64,000 nucleotides of DNA from Bryopsis sp. KO-2023 (taxonomy: Eukaryota; Chlorophyta; Ulvophyceae; Bryopsidales; Bryopsidaceae): the NCBI GenBank assembly GCA_030272585.1, contig BSYQ01000009.1, positions 2,604,001 through 2,668,000 of the forward strand, read 5' to 3'. The stretch's first letter is position 1; every line of letters starts with the position of its first letter. The position numbers and the translations under genes are program-made. Below, in pieces: positions 53,775-64,000 of this stretch. Under the pieces are notes generated by a model that ran no database searches, was not told where the DNA came from, and saw only the letters and a list, made by a program, of their open reading frames with translations.

Positions 53775-56684
53775 ATGAACCCCCTCCAAACCAAAACGAC
53801 GACGTGGGCCGCAGCGCCGCCGTTGCACAAACACTCTCGGCAGAAGTGCTGGCGCTGTCTATCGTCAAAGTCTCCCTCCGGTTGCCCAGTGGGCTCGCGA
53901 CGGACGTTGCTGGCCACTGGTACTCTAGGATTGGGGTTGGCTGCCGCTCAACGTGATCAGAGCGTCGCGCAAGATAGCATCGAGATCGAAAGCACCGCCG
54001 AGACGGTTGGGAGCATCGTGCCGTTGAGCTGGTCGTTGCTGGTTTTAAGAAATTCGCTGCCACAGCTCTGGGTGCAAGAATTCCAGCGATTGGTGGGGAA
54101 CGCCAACAAAGTGAAGGTCAAGTCGGAAAAGACTTTGGAGGCCCTGTACGTCGCTTTGAAAAGCGGGAAAGCGAAGGGATACGATTTGGTTTCGATAGGG
54201 GATGCTTTTCTCGCTCCCTGTATCCAGGGGGGTTACTTGAAACCTATTGAAGGTGGCGATGATTACAGGTGGGCACAAACGCCTGCAGTCCCCCCCTCCC
54301 CCCCACCCCCAAAAAAAAGGGAAAAAAAAAAGAGGAAAAAACTGGGCTTGTGTCAAGTTGAAAATGGAGTGAATGACTGGAATTGCCATATCGTACTTTA
54401 TTGGTTTCACCCCTAGCAATTTTTGGAATTTAATTTATTAATTTAGTATTTTGTTTGGGTTTTTTCGGGGGATAAATACAAATTCCATTCGATTTTTATT
54501 TTTCCAATTACCCTTCAAGCTTCTTTGGTGAGCACCCAACAAACTTTTTTTTTGCTCAACACAGAGCACATATATTTTTCCCTTTTATTATTATTGTTTT
54601 TTACTTTTTTTTTTTTTTGTTCAATGGAGGATAGATGGTTTGGATCTCTACCGGAGAGATGGAAAACGTTGGTAGTTCGTGATGGTGATGGATTGGCGAA
54701 TCCCAGAGGGGGTCGAATTTGGGGTGTGCCTTATCGATGGGGCTGCACAGTGATAGCATACAGAGAAGACAAGCTAAAAAAGTAAGGCCAGTTTGAAGTC
54801 ATGCCCTTGGTTCTCTACATCAATAGAACAATTTTCTTCAAATATTTAAAAAAGAAAAATGTCCAATTGGACGTTTTGAGACACACACACACACATATAT
54901 ACATTAGTATATGTATTTTTCTTAAACCTTTTTTTAATGCTTTGGTGGGGACGGGAGTGGGTCGTTTTTGTTAGTTGCGTCCAACACATTTTTTTGTGAG
55001 TGTTGCAAAAAAATCAATTTCGCTGTATAATTTTTGCTTTCCAGCTTTTTTATTCCAGCTTTATTGTACCTTGTGAGTCTACATGATACAAACCTGCCCG
55101 AAAACATTTCTCAAGAACCAAAAATAATCAAGGAATTGAATTATTTTTTTAAAATTTCATATGAATATCAAAACAGAAATAATAATAATAATAACAATAG
55201 CAAATCAAATTAAAAAAGAAAAAGCAGTTTTGATTGACGCATGGGTGATCGTAAGTGTGCCAGGAATGGTGTCAAAAGCTTCGAGGATTGGAGCGACCTG
55301 TTGCATCCAAAGCTGAAATCCCGGATTGCTTTTCTCGATTCCCCGAGGGAGTTCATCGGAATGGCTCAAAAGTCGCTGGGCCTCAGTTACAACGATGGAA
55401 TTCTGGAGATGCAGGCAAAAGGGGTGTCCGAAGAAAAGTTGAAGGCACGAGTAAAGGATCTCAAAGCCCAAATCCTGACCTTCAGCAACAGGTGGGGGCT
55501 CCATCTCCATTTATAGACTATGAATGAATATTTAATTTACATTACATTAGGCAAACTTTCCCAACGAAGGCCGTCCACAACGAGGTGATTTAGCCCATAT
55601 ATATAGACTCTATTGGGCTGTCTATTGTGTCAAATATTCGTGGGAGCCGTAATACATCGGATGTTGTGTCGGTCTTGGCATTCACCGTTGTTTTTTTGTT
55701 TTTTTTCCTCTTTCTTTTATTCTGGCAGTTTTTTGCCCCCCAGATTTGTCAGTAGGGGATCAGGGTGGTGCTCTGGGCTCCTTAAAACATTAAACCACCG
55801 AAGGAGAAACCTTGTATTTCTTCATTGGATCGAATCGATGCAGATGATTTTTTGTCCAATACTTGGAGTATATTTTTTTCGATAAATTCATCGGAAGGAA
55901 AAGAAGGGCAGTGGGCTGAAGAAAACCGCCCCGAGCTCGATACGACCTTCCCAAATCAAAGAAGGATGCGTTTTCAGCGTGGTTTTTGAGAATCGAGATC
56001 TCTGCTCTAGCACCATCCAACATACGCCTTTCTTCTCCAGCATCAATTTCTATTTTTTTGCAAAAAAGCTACCCAGAATTTCCATTAGGAAAACAACTAT
56101 TACTCCTTTTGTTAACGACTTGATTGATTTTCCTTTCGGATTCGTCATTTTTCTAAATTTTTAATCTCTACATAGAAATAGAAATTGATTTTAAATTAGA
56201 TATCGATATTTTAATTCGATTTTCACTTTTTTACTTTCTTTCCAGTGATCATGTTCGAGCGCTGGCTGCGGAGGATGCCTGGATTGCTGTGGGTTCCAGC
56301 TCAGATTTGCTCCCCCTTGCTGGTGCGAATTCCAATCTCAGGTTTCTGGTGCCTGGCTCCGGGACAGCCCTCTGGAGCGATGTTTTCGTCCAACCTTCAC
56401 AAACCGACAACCCCGACGCTTTCGGGACCTCCCCCATGCTCAACGTCTGGCTGGATTTCGTGCTGTCGCCTGCCAGAACTCATGGGGGTGGATTGCAAGG
56501 AGGGGTGGCCCCGTTGGAATTGCCAGAAGGAGCGGTTCAGGAAGGTGTTTGTGAGGGTCGAGATGTGGAGCTGGATTCTCGAGGCAGGTTTTTGCCATCG
56601 GACTGCGTTCTCCGTCGAAGTGAGTTTTTGCTCCCCGCCGATCGGGAAACCGTCCGGATGTACCAAAGAATTTTGATGGCGTAA
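53775..56684 (+). CDS. Plastid-targeted periplasmic-type (putrescine/spermidine-like) binding protein, 435 aa
   Basis: Exons 53775-54268, 54635-54781, 55264-55491, 56246-56684 join in frame. The N-terminus is Ser/Thr/Arg-rich like a plastid transit peptide and is followed by SRRTLLATGTLGLGLA, a twin-arginine signal with hydrophobic core (RR at 42-43), so the mature protein probably lies in the thylakoid lumen. The body resembles bacterial extracellular solute-binding proteins of polyamine ABC transporters and their plant relatives (the putrescine-binding-related type): LKSGKAKGYDLVSIGDAFLA, RWFGSLPERWK, WGVPYRWGCTVIAYR, FEDWSDLLHP, FLDSPREFIG, AVGSSSDLLP and VPGSGTALWSD. What it binds and whether it works with a transporter are unknown. 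The start at 53775 is the first ATG in the frame; no obvious ER signal precedes the transit region. Confidence 0.85.
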
Positions 56685-58176
56685 TGCGAGATAGAGTTTT
56701 GATCGCCAGAGAATCGAATGTTTTGTCAAAAGGGAATTGTAAATTTTATTGAATCGAGGTTTCGTCCCTCATCTACTTGGAAGCCATCCAACTTTCATGG
56801 AGCAGGAAATGGTCGAGTCTTCTTTGTCCCGTTTATTAACTGTAAACCACAACAAAAAGGGGCCATGTCTGCCCCCCCTTCCTGGATGTCAAAACATGCC
56901 ATCTCATGTGACTTTCTTGGTAAAAAATATCCTTATCAAAACTGATAAGGACTGTTTGACCAAATTTTGCCCTTGAAAATCGAAGAGGTATCCTCAAACA
57001 TTCCCTGAATGTTTGCCAGATTTAATCCTCAATCAATATTTCAAAGCTTTATGATTGAGGAATGTCAAAACAGACAATGAATGCATGGATGGATGGATGC
57101 CTGCTGATCTAACGCACGATTATGGGATCTTTTGTGAAAGAAAAAAAAATTGGACTTTTCCAATTTCCAGTCCAATCGATCAATCGGGCAACTGGAACTC
57201 AAATAAGAGAAAGACATCGTTATTGATGCTGAGACACACAATCAAGGGAAAAATTACCCACTAATGAAATTAAACAAAGATAATTTCTCAGACAAAAGGT
57301 AAAAAGAAAAAAAAATTGTTTGTGGGGGTAGCGACTGACTAAGAATTGGTTGAAATTTCGGGCAGCCCTTTCCGGCAAACGTATACGTAATGAACATCAT
57401 TCAAGATCCATTTTCTGAAGCACACACACACACACACATATATATATCGTTTAAAAAAACCCTCCAAGAAAAAGGCAAACTACAGAAGGAAAACCAAAGA
57501 TTCCACTCCGTAGAAACCAACAGGTGAAAACACAAACGGGCGAGATATTAACATTGGCTGATAATCAGAGGGGTGCACAAACCTCTGGAGTTGGGGGGAA
57601 AGGTCCGCATATGTGCCGGATCAATTTTTCTGCGAAGAATGGACTGTTTTCACAGGAGGGCTGTTACCTCCAGCAACAAGGCAACAGCCACCTGTTGAAT
57701 TCGTACACCTTTCATAAGGAATTCAAGAGGGGGATGTGCAATGACACCAGCTTAATATTGAATATAACTTTAACAAAACTCTGTAAAGTTCAACCTTGTC
57801 GAAATTTGTCAAAAGACAAGGTCCCTCACCTCTTCTTCACTTCATCCTAAATAATCCCCTTGCTATCTCCCCTCAAACTCTCAGTCTTTCTTGACTTTCT
57901 GACCAGCATTTTTTACCCATCACTGAAACCAGTCTGTCGATTTTAATAGGTTTTACAGCATGTCAAAATTGATAAAAAATTGAACTTTGAAGTCGCTGGT
58001 GGGTTTAAATCAAACCAACATTTATTTAGGGAATGGTGTTCCTTGTGAAGCCAATTGGGTTCAATTACCAAAATTCTGGTAGTTTGGCCAAACTACCGAA
58101 ACAACCCCCAAAACAATTCAATGCACACTGAGCAGACGATTCGTTCACGTTTCAAACACTAAAACAAAACTTGCAG
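56685..58176. other. Intergenic, no gene resolved
   Basis: AT-rich region with (CA)n at about 57422-57440 next to (TA)n. The plus frame 57524-57850 (108 codons) has no domain. Upstream exons of the gene that ends at 58841 could lie here, but I could not identify them. Confidence 0.45.
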
Positions 58177-58841
58177 GACCTTCTTGAGTGTAAACGGATT
58201 CCTGGGATTCCTAAAGCTTCCCAATGCCAGGAATCGCATAATCTTTGACAAGAACATGACAGATTCTGTGAGTCTTTTGCATAAATGGATGGCGCCCTAC
58301 GATTTCACCCTTCCGTTTTCTGGTATCGGGAAAGACGTCGAGTGCGTTGAGCGTAAGAACCAGTGCGAACAGTACACCAACACCCGGGCGAGTATCAGCA
58401 ATGCGTGGCGCAGAGGGCAGAGCTCTTCGCGACATCCAAGCGACTTGTGTGGGTGTGGAAGGCAAGGAGGAGTCGAAAAACGTGGTTGGAGGTGTTATCG
58501 AGTGGACGCCGGATATGTGGAAGAAGCATGTCGCGGTGTGTGAGAAGCGAGGGACGACGGCCGGGAGCGAAAACGCCGTAGGAGGAGGGGATGAGCAGGA
58601 TACGGCTGGATCGGCTGTTGTAAAAACGTTGGCGGGTGAGGGAGGATCCAGGAACAAACCAAGAACGCTTACGAAAGAAGATCGGTATGCCAAGTGCAAA
58701 AGAAAGTTCGAGATGGTATACGACGACGACGAAGAGTTTGAGACCCAGGGGAGATCCAAGAGTGCAAGGGTGAAGGAGGCCCCGGCCTCGAAGATGGGAT
58801 GGCTCGCTTGGGCGAGATCGTGCTTCCAAGGCTTTCTTTGA
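58177..58841 (+). CDS. Unknown charged protein, 5' end missing
   Basis: A good exon at 58177-58267 (acceptor CTTGCAG, donor TCTGTGAGT) encodes FLGFLKLPNARNRIIFDKNM and joins in phase to 58335-58841. If transcribed from an internal start, ATG 58401 would give 146 aa. The second part is charged: EWTPDMWKKHVAVCEKRG, KCKRKFEMVYDDDEEFETQ, then a basic patch and GWLAWARSCFQGFL before TGA at 58839-58841. I do not recognise a family. The region is GC-rich and open on the other strand too (minus 59050-58211, 279 codons). I favour the plus strand because of the splice-flanked exon and the alternating charge pattern. The same frame stays open and coding-like for 98 codons after the TGA. Confidence 0.4.
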
Positions 58842-60639
58842 ACAAGCAGCGAACACGGCCAGCTACGTTGCTGTCTTTTCACGACCAAGAACCCGATCCC
58901 CGTTCCCATCCCAAGCAAGACGATCGTCTTTGCGAAGAAGAAAGAGAACCGGAGCTTTGACGCCAAGGCCACGCGGACTCCTGGTGCTGTGGGGGTCACC
59001 CGCCTAGGGTCTTGGCACATTGGCAACCCCCACGCACCCGGCAGGTCCAAGCGGAATTCGTTTGAACTTTTGGGACCGATTTTTACTTTTCTTTGTGGAA
59101 GGAGTGGGCAGTGTGGACTTTGGGGGACAGTTCTGTGAAGAAAGGATTTTTCCTGATTATTTTATCATGTTTGAGTTGCTTTTGGTTTTGGCTGGGGCAA
59201 TGAATTCATATGAATATTGGAATATTGAAGTGATGGGATTCTCAGGATGGGTTTATGGGTGGGTGATGGATTTCTTCTTATCTGATCAACAGTTTGGAAT
59301 TCAATCAGTGCAATGGCAACCTTTGTCACAAGGATTGTAAGAAATTTCCCACAGTGCAATATCACTTGTTTTAATTAGGTGCCAAACTCTTTCTTGTGAA
59401 AAACAAAGTGGAGTGTTCATGGATTGTGAATACCAGTCTTAAATTTGGATGTTGTTTTTCCTGCCGGGAAGATTCAAGAAAATGCATTCCTAGGATGATT
59501 GCAGCTGCAGGTTGCAGGTGTTGATATTTTCAACCCCAAAATTCGTTTCCTACATTGCCCAAGTGTGCTGTAGAAGCCGTGCTTTCAAAATCGAGAAACT
59601 CTTCTCCTCTATTTGAAACCTTAAGTTCTTACCACCGTGAGGTTAATTGAATGATAGTTTATGAGAAAGCCATAGTTCATAATTTTGCATTTTATTGCAA
59701 AATTATCCCACTCTTCCAACTGTTGTTCAATTCGGTCTGTGTTTTCACCAGATATGAATAGAAACCCTTTGAATTCCTTCTTTAAAAAAAAAAGCTTCCA
59801 ATGGTTGCAATACCCTCTTACACATGTCATGTTTCTCAACGATATGTGAATCCACATTTCTTTCGACGACGCAACAAACACAAAGGTTCATAGTGGATGG
59901 CAGTTCCAGCAATAGAACTTGATCATGAAGGAGCTGCTGCTGCTGTTTTGAGCAGACCAATGTTTGGACCGATTCTCAGAAGGTGTCAAATACATCAGGA
60001 ATCAAAAACCTCACAGAAGGACAACTGCCGCAACCCCAATGGAGCCACAGTTCACTAAACAATTACATGGAAGACACCACATATATATCCTCTCCCCACG
60101 AAAAACTCCGCAAGATCAACCTAAGGCTCCCCAACCCCCGCCTCCCAATTCTCAATCCCCCAAACCTCAATCATTTCCAAAATGAAAAAAAAGAGCACAA
60201 CAAGTCAAAGCGAATTCCCTTGGTTCTCATTTTTTTTTACCCCCCCCAAAATAACCCGACCCTTTCTTTTTCCATGATAAATAGAGGAAAAAACTCAACT
60301 GATGCGTCCGACTTGCTCTTGTGGAGGATTCCAGCTAAAACATCCAATACTTCAAATGTATCCCTTTTTTTTCTTCTTTTCATTTTTCCTTTTTCTGGGG
60401 TTTTCCAGCAACCTCTTTAGGTCCCTTGTTTGTTTGTTTTTCACCGAATCGGAACAGGTGTTTTTTTTCCTCTCCTTTTTTTTAACCAAAAAGCAATCAA
60501 GCTGATGGGGACCTACATTCGTTCAAGAACACACAATCTTGTTGAAAACATCCCCTCCTCCCCCTTTGTTTTTTCTCGACACTACAGAAAGGATCCCCCC
60601 CCCTCTCCATGTTACCCCCCAAAAAAAAAATTCCCAAGA
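58842..60639. other. Mostly unassigned; possible exons on both strands
   Basis: The first 300 bp continue the upstream frame beyond a TGA (see findings). At 59640-59960 a minus frame encodes FKGFLFISGENTDRIEQQLE, which looks protein-like, next to a CAG/CTG run at about 59932-59946. At 59983-60230 a plus frame begins after a plausible acceptor and is Asn/Pro-rich. I could not build a gene from either. The rest is T-rich. Confidence 0.3.
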
Positions 60640-63443
60640 TCAAATCTCATCTTCGATGGCTCCGAACGTTACTTCAGCAAACTCATCAGGCTTGGGAATA
60701 GGAGGGGGGTCGGAATCTTCTTTTTCGGCGTCATTTTCTGTTCCGTTCACTGGTGGTCCCATTGGGGTCCCCGAGGCAAGGGTCTGGATTTTGGGGGGCC
60801 CGCTGCTGGCTTCTGGTAAAGGGTTTTTCTCTTCCGCTTTTTCTGCCGGTGAAACCGTTTCGGGAGCTGGTGTGTTGGTGACTTCAGGCTCGGGTGGAGC
60901 GGAGGGGGGTGTAGGCTTCACTGTTCCATTCAAACGGAGTTTCTTTTAAAACATTTTCAAAACAGGATTTCAGGCATCGATAGGACTCATCTAAAAATAT
61001 ATATGTTACGATTTCCCAGGATTTGGGGAAAAAATTATGTCTCAAGAGGGGGGGGGGGTGCTCGGTAGAATTATATACGGATCCACCAATTACACAAGCC
61101 TCCAATTTTCTAATTCGATATGGACAAATGCCTCAAACTTTTCCCAATGCAGAAAACACACATTTTATTTAATTTTGGAGGGGTTTTTTTTCGTTTTTTG
61201 GGGGGTTACCGCTGGGCGTTGGTTTGGACTCCAGGGGGGGTGCTAGGTGCGTTCCTCCGTTGGCCTGAGTTGCTGATGGCATGGGGTTTGATCCACCTCG
61301 ACTGGGTTTGATAAATTCCATCTTCCTAATTTTTGACTCGCCATTAATCATTTCATAAATGTAGACATCCACCTGTCCAAACAAACAAGAAAAAGTAATT
61401 AAAAAGAAATTAATAAATCGAACAAAAAACACAAAAAGACACCACCATTGATCGGTCCTGATACTCATCCATTCCTGTGGAAACTTTTGCGATCGTTTTG
61501 ATGGCAGCACTTTCAGAACAAGATGTATCAGATACACTGATATATTATACATTTTCTGTGAGGACTGACGAGGAATGCTAAAAATAGATCCATTGATAGC
61601 AGGTTGTAAATCAACATACAATTTACAATTTTCTTCTGTTATCATTTTTATTATTTTATTTTTAATCAATTTTATTTTTAACCTTGCTGCCGTTGATGTC
61701 CATGAGTGCAAAGCTGGGAACGACACTCTCACAGAACATGCTGTAGGCACCGGTGCCAGACCCAGGGTTCATCAAAAGATGGTCCTCAAATTGCTCTACC
61801 TGTGATATGCAACACATCTCATCCCTTACCACACCGAAATAATAAAACAAACAGCACACGATCACACTTTCCCGAATTTTCCACCAATACTTTCGCAGTA
61901 CTTTCATCGACCTTTGAAAGGCCCACCCAGTCATATTGTCGAGCGATCGGATGCAGGTCATTGTTTTCATTAGAGAGGAGAATGGGATTGTTGGGGTGGT
62001 TTTTGAAGGTCTGATTTGGTGGATCATGGCCTCTGTCACGTTCTTTTGTTTTCCTTTTGGGTTTTGTTTTTTTCTGTGTTGGAAAAAGAAATCTCCCACC
62101 CCCACCCCCTCCCTTTTCTTGACTCACTTGAAATTTGTGGGTGTGTCCGGTGATGAGTATATCGACGTCCATGCGTCTCAAAAGAATACCCAGCGCCTCC
62201 ACATCACCTCCAGGAACAACCTAAAAAAAGGCAAGACAGAAAACAAAAACAAATTTTGAAAAATATTAATTCCGAGCTTTCCTCTTTTCGTACACACAAC
62301 AAGAGCATCGATCAAAAAACCTCTCTCCTTGCAAAAAAAACTCATGGAACATCACGACATTTCCGGTTGAAAATGGGGGGAGTTGGGGGGGGGGTCTTTT
62401 TTTATTATGTAAATGTACTGCAGGGGATCGAGGCAAAAGCAAAATTTTTTTCAGCGTGCATATACTGTCTGCATTGTTTATGGTTTGGGGTTTTGATTTT
62501 TTTTATACCTGATGTCCATGGCACAGCCCGATCTTGAAGTTCTCGATCGTGACAACCTGACATCACCAAAAAAAAATGGTCAACACTGAACGAGGAGGAA
62601 GCAGGTGACATTTTTTGGGATCTCCATTTTTTTGTTTATCAAGCAAAGCAACACAAGCAAACTCTCCACTGGGCCGAAAGGGAGGGGAGGAGCAAAAAAA
62701 AATCGCAAAAAAAAAAAAAAAAGCCATGCGTCCAGTGTGAAATCTTTGTTGTGAGGTCCAGCCGTCTCAGCTGAGGAATGAAAAGAGAATTGCACATTTG
62801 AAGGGGTTTTTTTTTTTTTTTTGGGGGGGGGGTGCCTTTAGTTTTACTTTGTCTTCTGGAGCATCCAGATCGTCGAAGTCCCCCTTGGTGAAATGAATGG
62901 AGCTGCACACCGTTTTCAAGTAATCAAGAACTTCCTGCATTGAGGTCAAAAATTGAAAATGAGTGAACACGCCCACAGAATAAAACAAAACAGATCACAA
63001 AAGATGCGATATCATCCATACCTCCCCCAAAAAAATTTAAAAATAATATTGGAAAAGGAATAAAAGATTCCGGATGTTTTGATAAGTATTGTCTTGCAGG
63101 TTATTCTTGTTTTCTCTGTGAATCCTGAAAATGGCAGCTCCTCCACACAAAGTGAAAGGCTTTATTGTGTTTTTTAATTAGGAGCCTCTCGAAAAAGAGA
63201 TTTCTTTTCAGATTTCCTCTAAACCCTTTGGGTGGGCAACCTTTCGATAGATTCGGGCTGTATCTCGAGCAGAAACGTAACGAGCAGCGCGCGACGAACA
63301 ACAGGACTCACTCTGCTGCATAGATTTCCTGGGCATAGCACGTGATGGATCTTTCCGGGTTGAAGCAGCTCTTTGAACCTCGGGGGCAAGTCCGACGCTC
63401 TGTGGGGGATGTGGAGATCGCCGATGCAAAGCGCCAAAACCAT
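60640..63443 (-). CDS. VPS29: Retromer subunit VPS29 with long Pro-rich C-terminal extension, 306 aa
   Basis: Exons 63443-63312, 62934-62848, 62556-62509, 62220-62128, 61799-61683, 61372-61210, 60920-60640 join in frame. Residues 1-185 match VPS29, the metallophosphoesterase-fold subunit of retromer, which binds VPS35 and recycles cargo from endosomes. Motifs: GDLHIPHR (8-15), VLCPGNLC (35-42), KGDFDD (61-66), LCHGHQ (84-89), ITGHTHKF (112-119), [20 protein letters not shown]29 is normally about 180-190 aa. Here about 120 residues follow, rich in Pro, Ser, Thr and Glu ([18 protein letters not shown]) and ending acidic (FGAIEDEI). The last acceptor (GGAACAG at 60921) is the weakest splice site; a different 3' end is possible. 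No other retromer gene is in the window. Confidence 0.92.
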
Positions 63444-63802
63444 CGTTGCGTACCTCAAAGGCCAAACGAAACAAGCGAGATCGCCTTCGGGCAAAACGAA
63501 AAACACCGCTTTCTCCTTTTTTTTTTCGGTTTACTCTTTTTTTTCCCCTTTTTTGTGCAATGGTTTGATTGGTCAGGGGGTGTTTTTCGATTGTTTTTCT
63601 GGGGGGGGGGGCTGCAGAATGCAAAATGGTGAAATTTTACACCCTCGAAATGATTAGCAACGTCTGTTGAGGATTATGGGTTGTTTCTGGCAGATTCTCC
63701 ACAGCGCCACGAAAGCTAGCAAAAACGAAAGCGCGAGCAGAGGTTCGAAAGCAACACAAAACGACAGCGCAACTTTTCGGAAAAAAACGACACTTTCAGA
63801 AC
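63444..63802. promoter_or_regulatory. Divergent promoter region of VPS29 and the edge gene
   Basis: 359 bp separate the VPS29 start (minus, 63443) and the start of a plus-strand gene at 63803. It contains T-runs and a G-run at about 63600 and no clear TATA box. Confidence 0.5.
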
Positions 63803-64000
63803 ATGCTGAGGAGATTGGGGACCGGGATCTACTCCGCCAGCCAAACCCTGACGAGAGGCTGCCTGCATTTTCGAAACCCCAGGACCGGATCTTTGGAGTT
63901 CTGTTCGGGAAGCGCACAGCGAGGCCTAGATCAGTGGCGGATAGCGGGATCGCCACTGACGTTCTCGACTTCGGTGGCGCCCCTGTCGCACGACGCTGGA
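63803..64000 (+). CDS. Start of a probable mitochondrial protein, cut by the window edge
   Basis: An open frame from ATG 63803 runs to the window end (66 codons). The N-terminus MLRRLGTGIYSASQTLTRGC is rich in Arg, Ser and Thr with no acidic residue, as in mitochondrial presequences. The region has the raised GC and CG content seen at other gene starts in the window. The mature part is not visible, so no function can be given. Confidence 0.5.
   Translation, partial: MLRRLGTGIYSASQTLTRGCLHFRNPRTGSLEFCSGSAQRGLDQWRIAGSPLTFSTSVAPLSHDAG

Noticed and set aside
58211..59050. 279-codon open frame on the minus strand
   Set aside because: It has no splice context or domain and overlaps a plus-strand frame with an upstream exon with good splice sites. 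The region is GC-rich and so poor in stops.

Overview
This is an intron-rich nuclear window from a eukaryote that probably carries a plastid. The host genes have many short exons with GT-AG introns and standard stop codons. I joined exons by splice-site context and by checking that the reading frame carries across every junction; no transcript data were used. One gene encodes a periplasmic-type substrate-binding protein with a twin-arginine segment behind a transit-peptide-like leader, which points to a thylakoid lumen. Another encodes a RAP-domain helical-repeat protein of the organelle RNA-processing type. A cytosolic HMG-CoA synthase gene shows the mevalonate pathway is present. I cannot name the lineage. 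The plastid leader shows no obvious ER signal peptide, which would fit a primary plastid, but this is weak evidence.

Layout. 1-3.7 kb: no gene, homopolymer-rich DNA with a minisatellite at about 2.86-3.62 kb. 3.7-13.9 kb: four minus-strand genes (anchored coiled-coil protein; a membrane protein with an unresolved 5' end; a protein with tandem C-terminal UBA domains; a 557-aa mitochondrial-type protein with a C-terminal J domain). 14.3-18.5 kb: plus-strand HMG-CoA synthase (9 exons), divergent from the J-protein gene. 19.8-22.8 kb, minus: a small protein with KEN-box and D-box motifs, then an NNMT/PNMT/TEMT-family methyltransferase. 23.7-34.6 kb, minus: a 22-exon RAP-domain gene whose largest intron holds a foldback element with 200-bp inverted arms. 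35.6-39.7 kb, plus: two predicted secreted proteins. 41.9-53.4 kb: nested retroelements, an apparently intact Ty3/gypsy chromovirus (identical 513-bp LTRs, 5-bp target duplication) inserted into a DIRS-like tyrosine-recombinase element. 53.8-56.7 kb, plus: the plastid binding protein. 58.2-58.8 kb, plus: a low-confidence gene. 60.6-63.4 kb, minus: retromer subunit VPS29 with a long C-terminal extension. 63.8 kb to the edge, plus: the start of a probable mitochondrial protein gene.

The host genes do not form one pathway; they look like ordinary neighbours. The most notable signals are in the mobile DNA: a complete -1 ribosomal frameshift signal at the chromovirus gag-pol junction, a long second open frame over the DIRS reverse transcriptase that lines up with the recombinase ORF once the insertion is removed, and the young foldback element.
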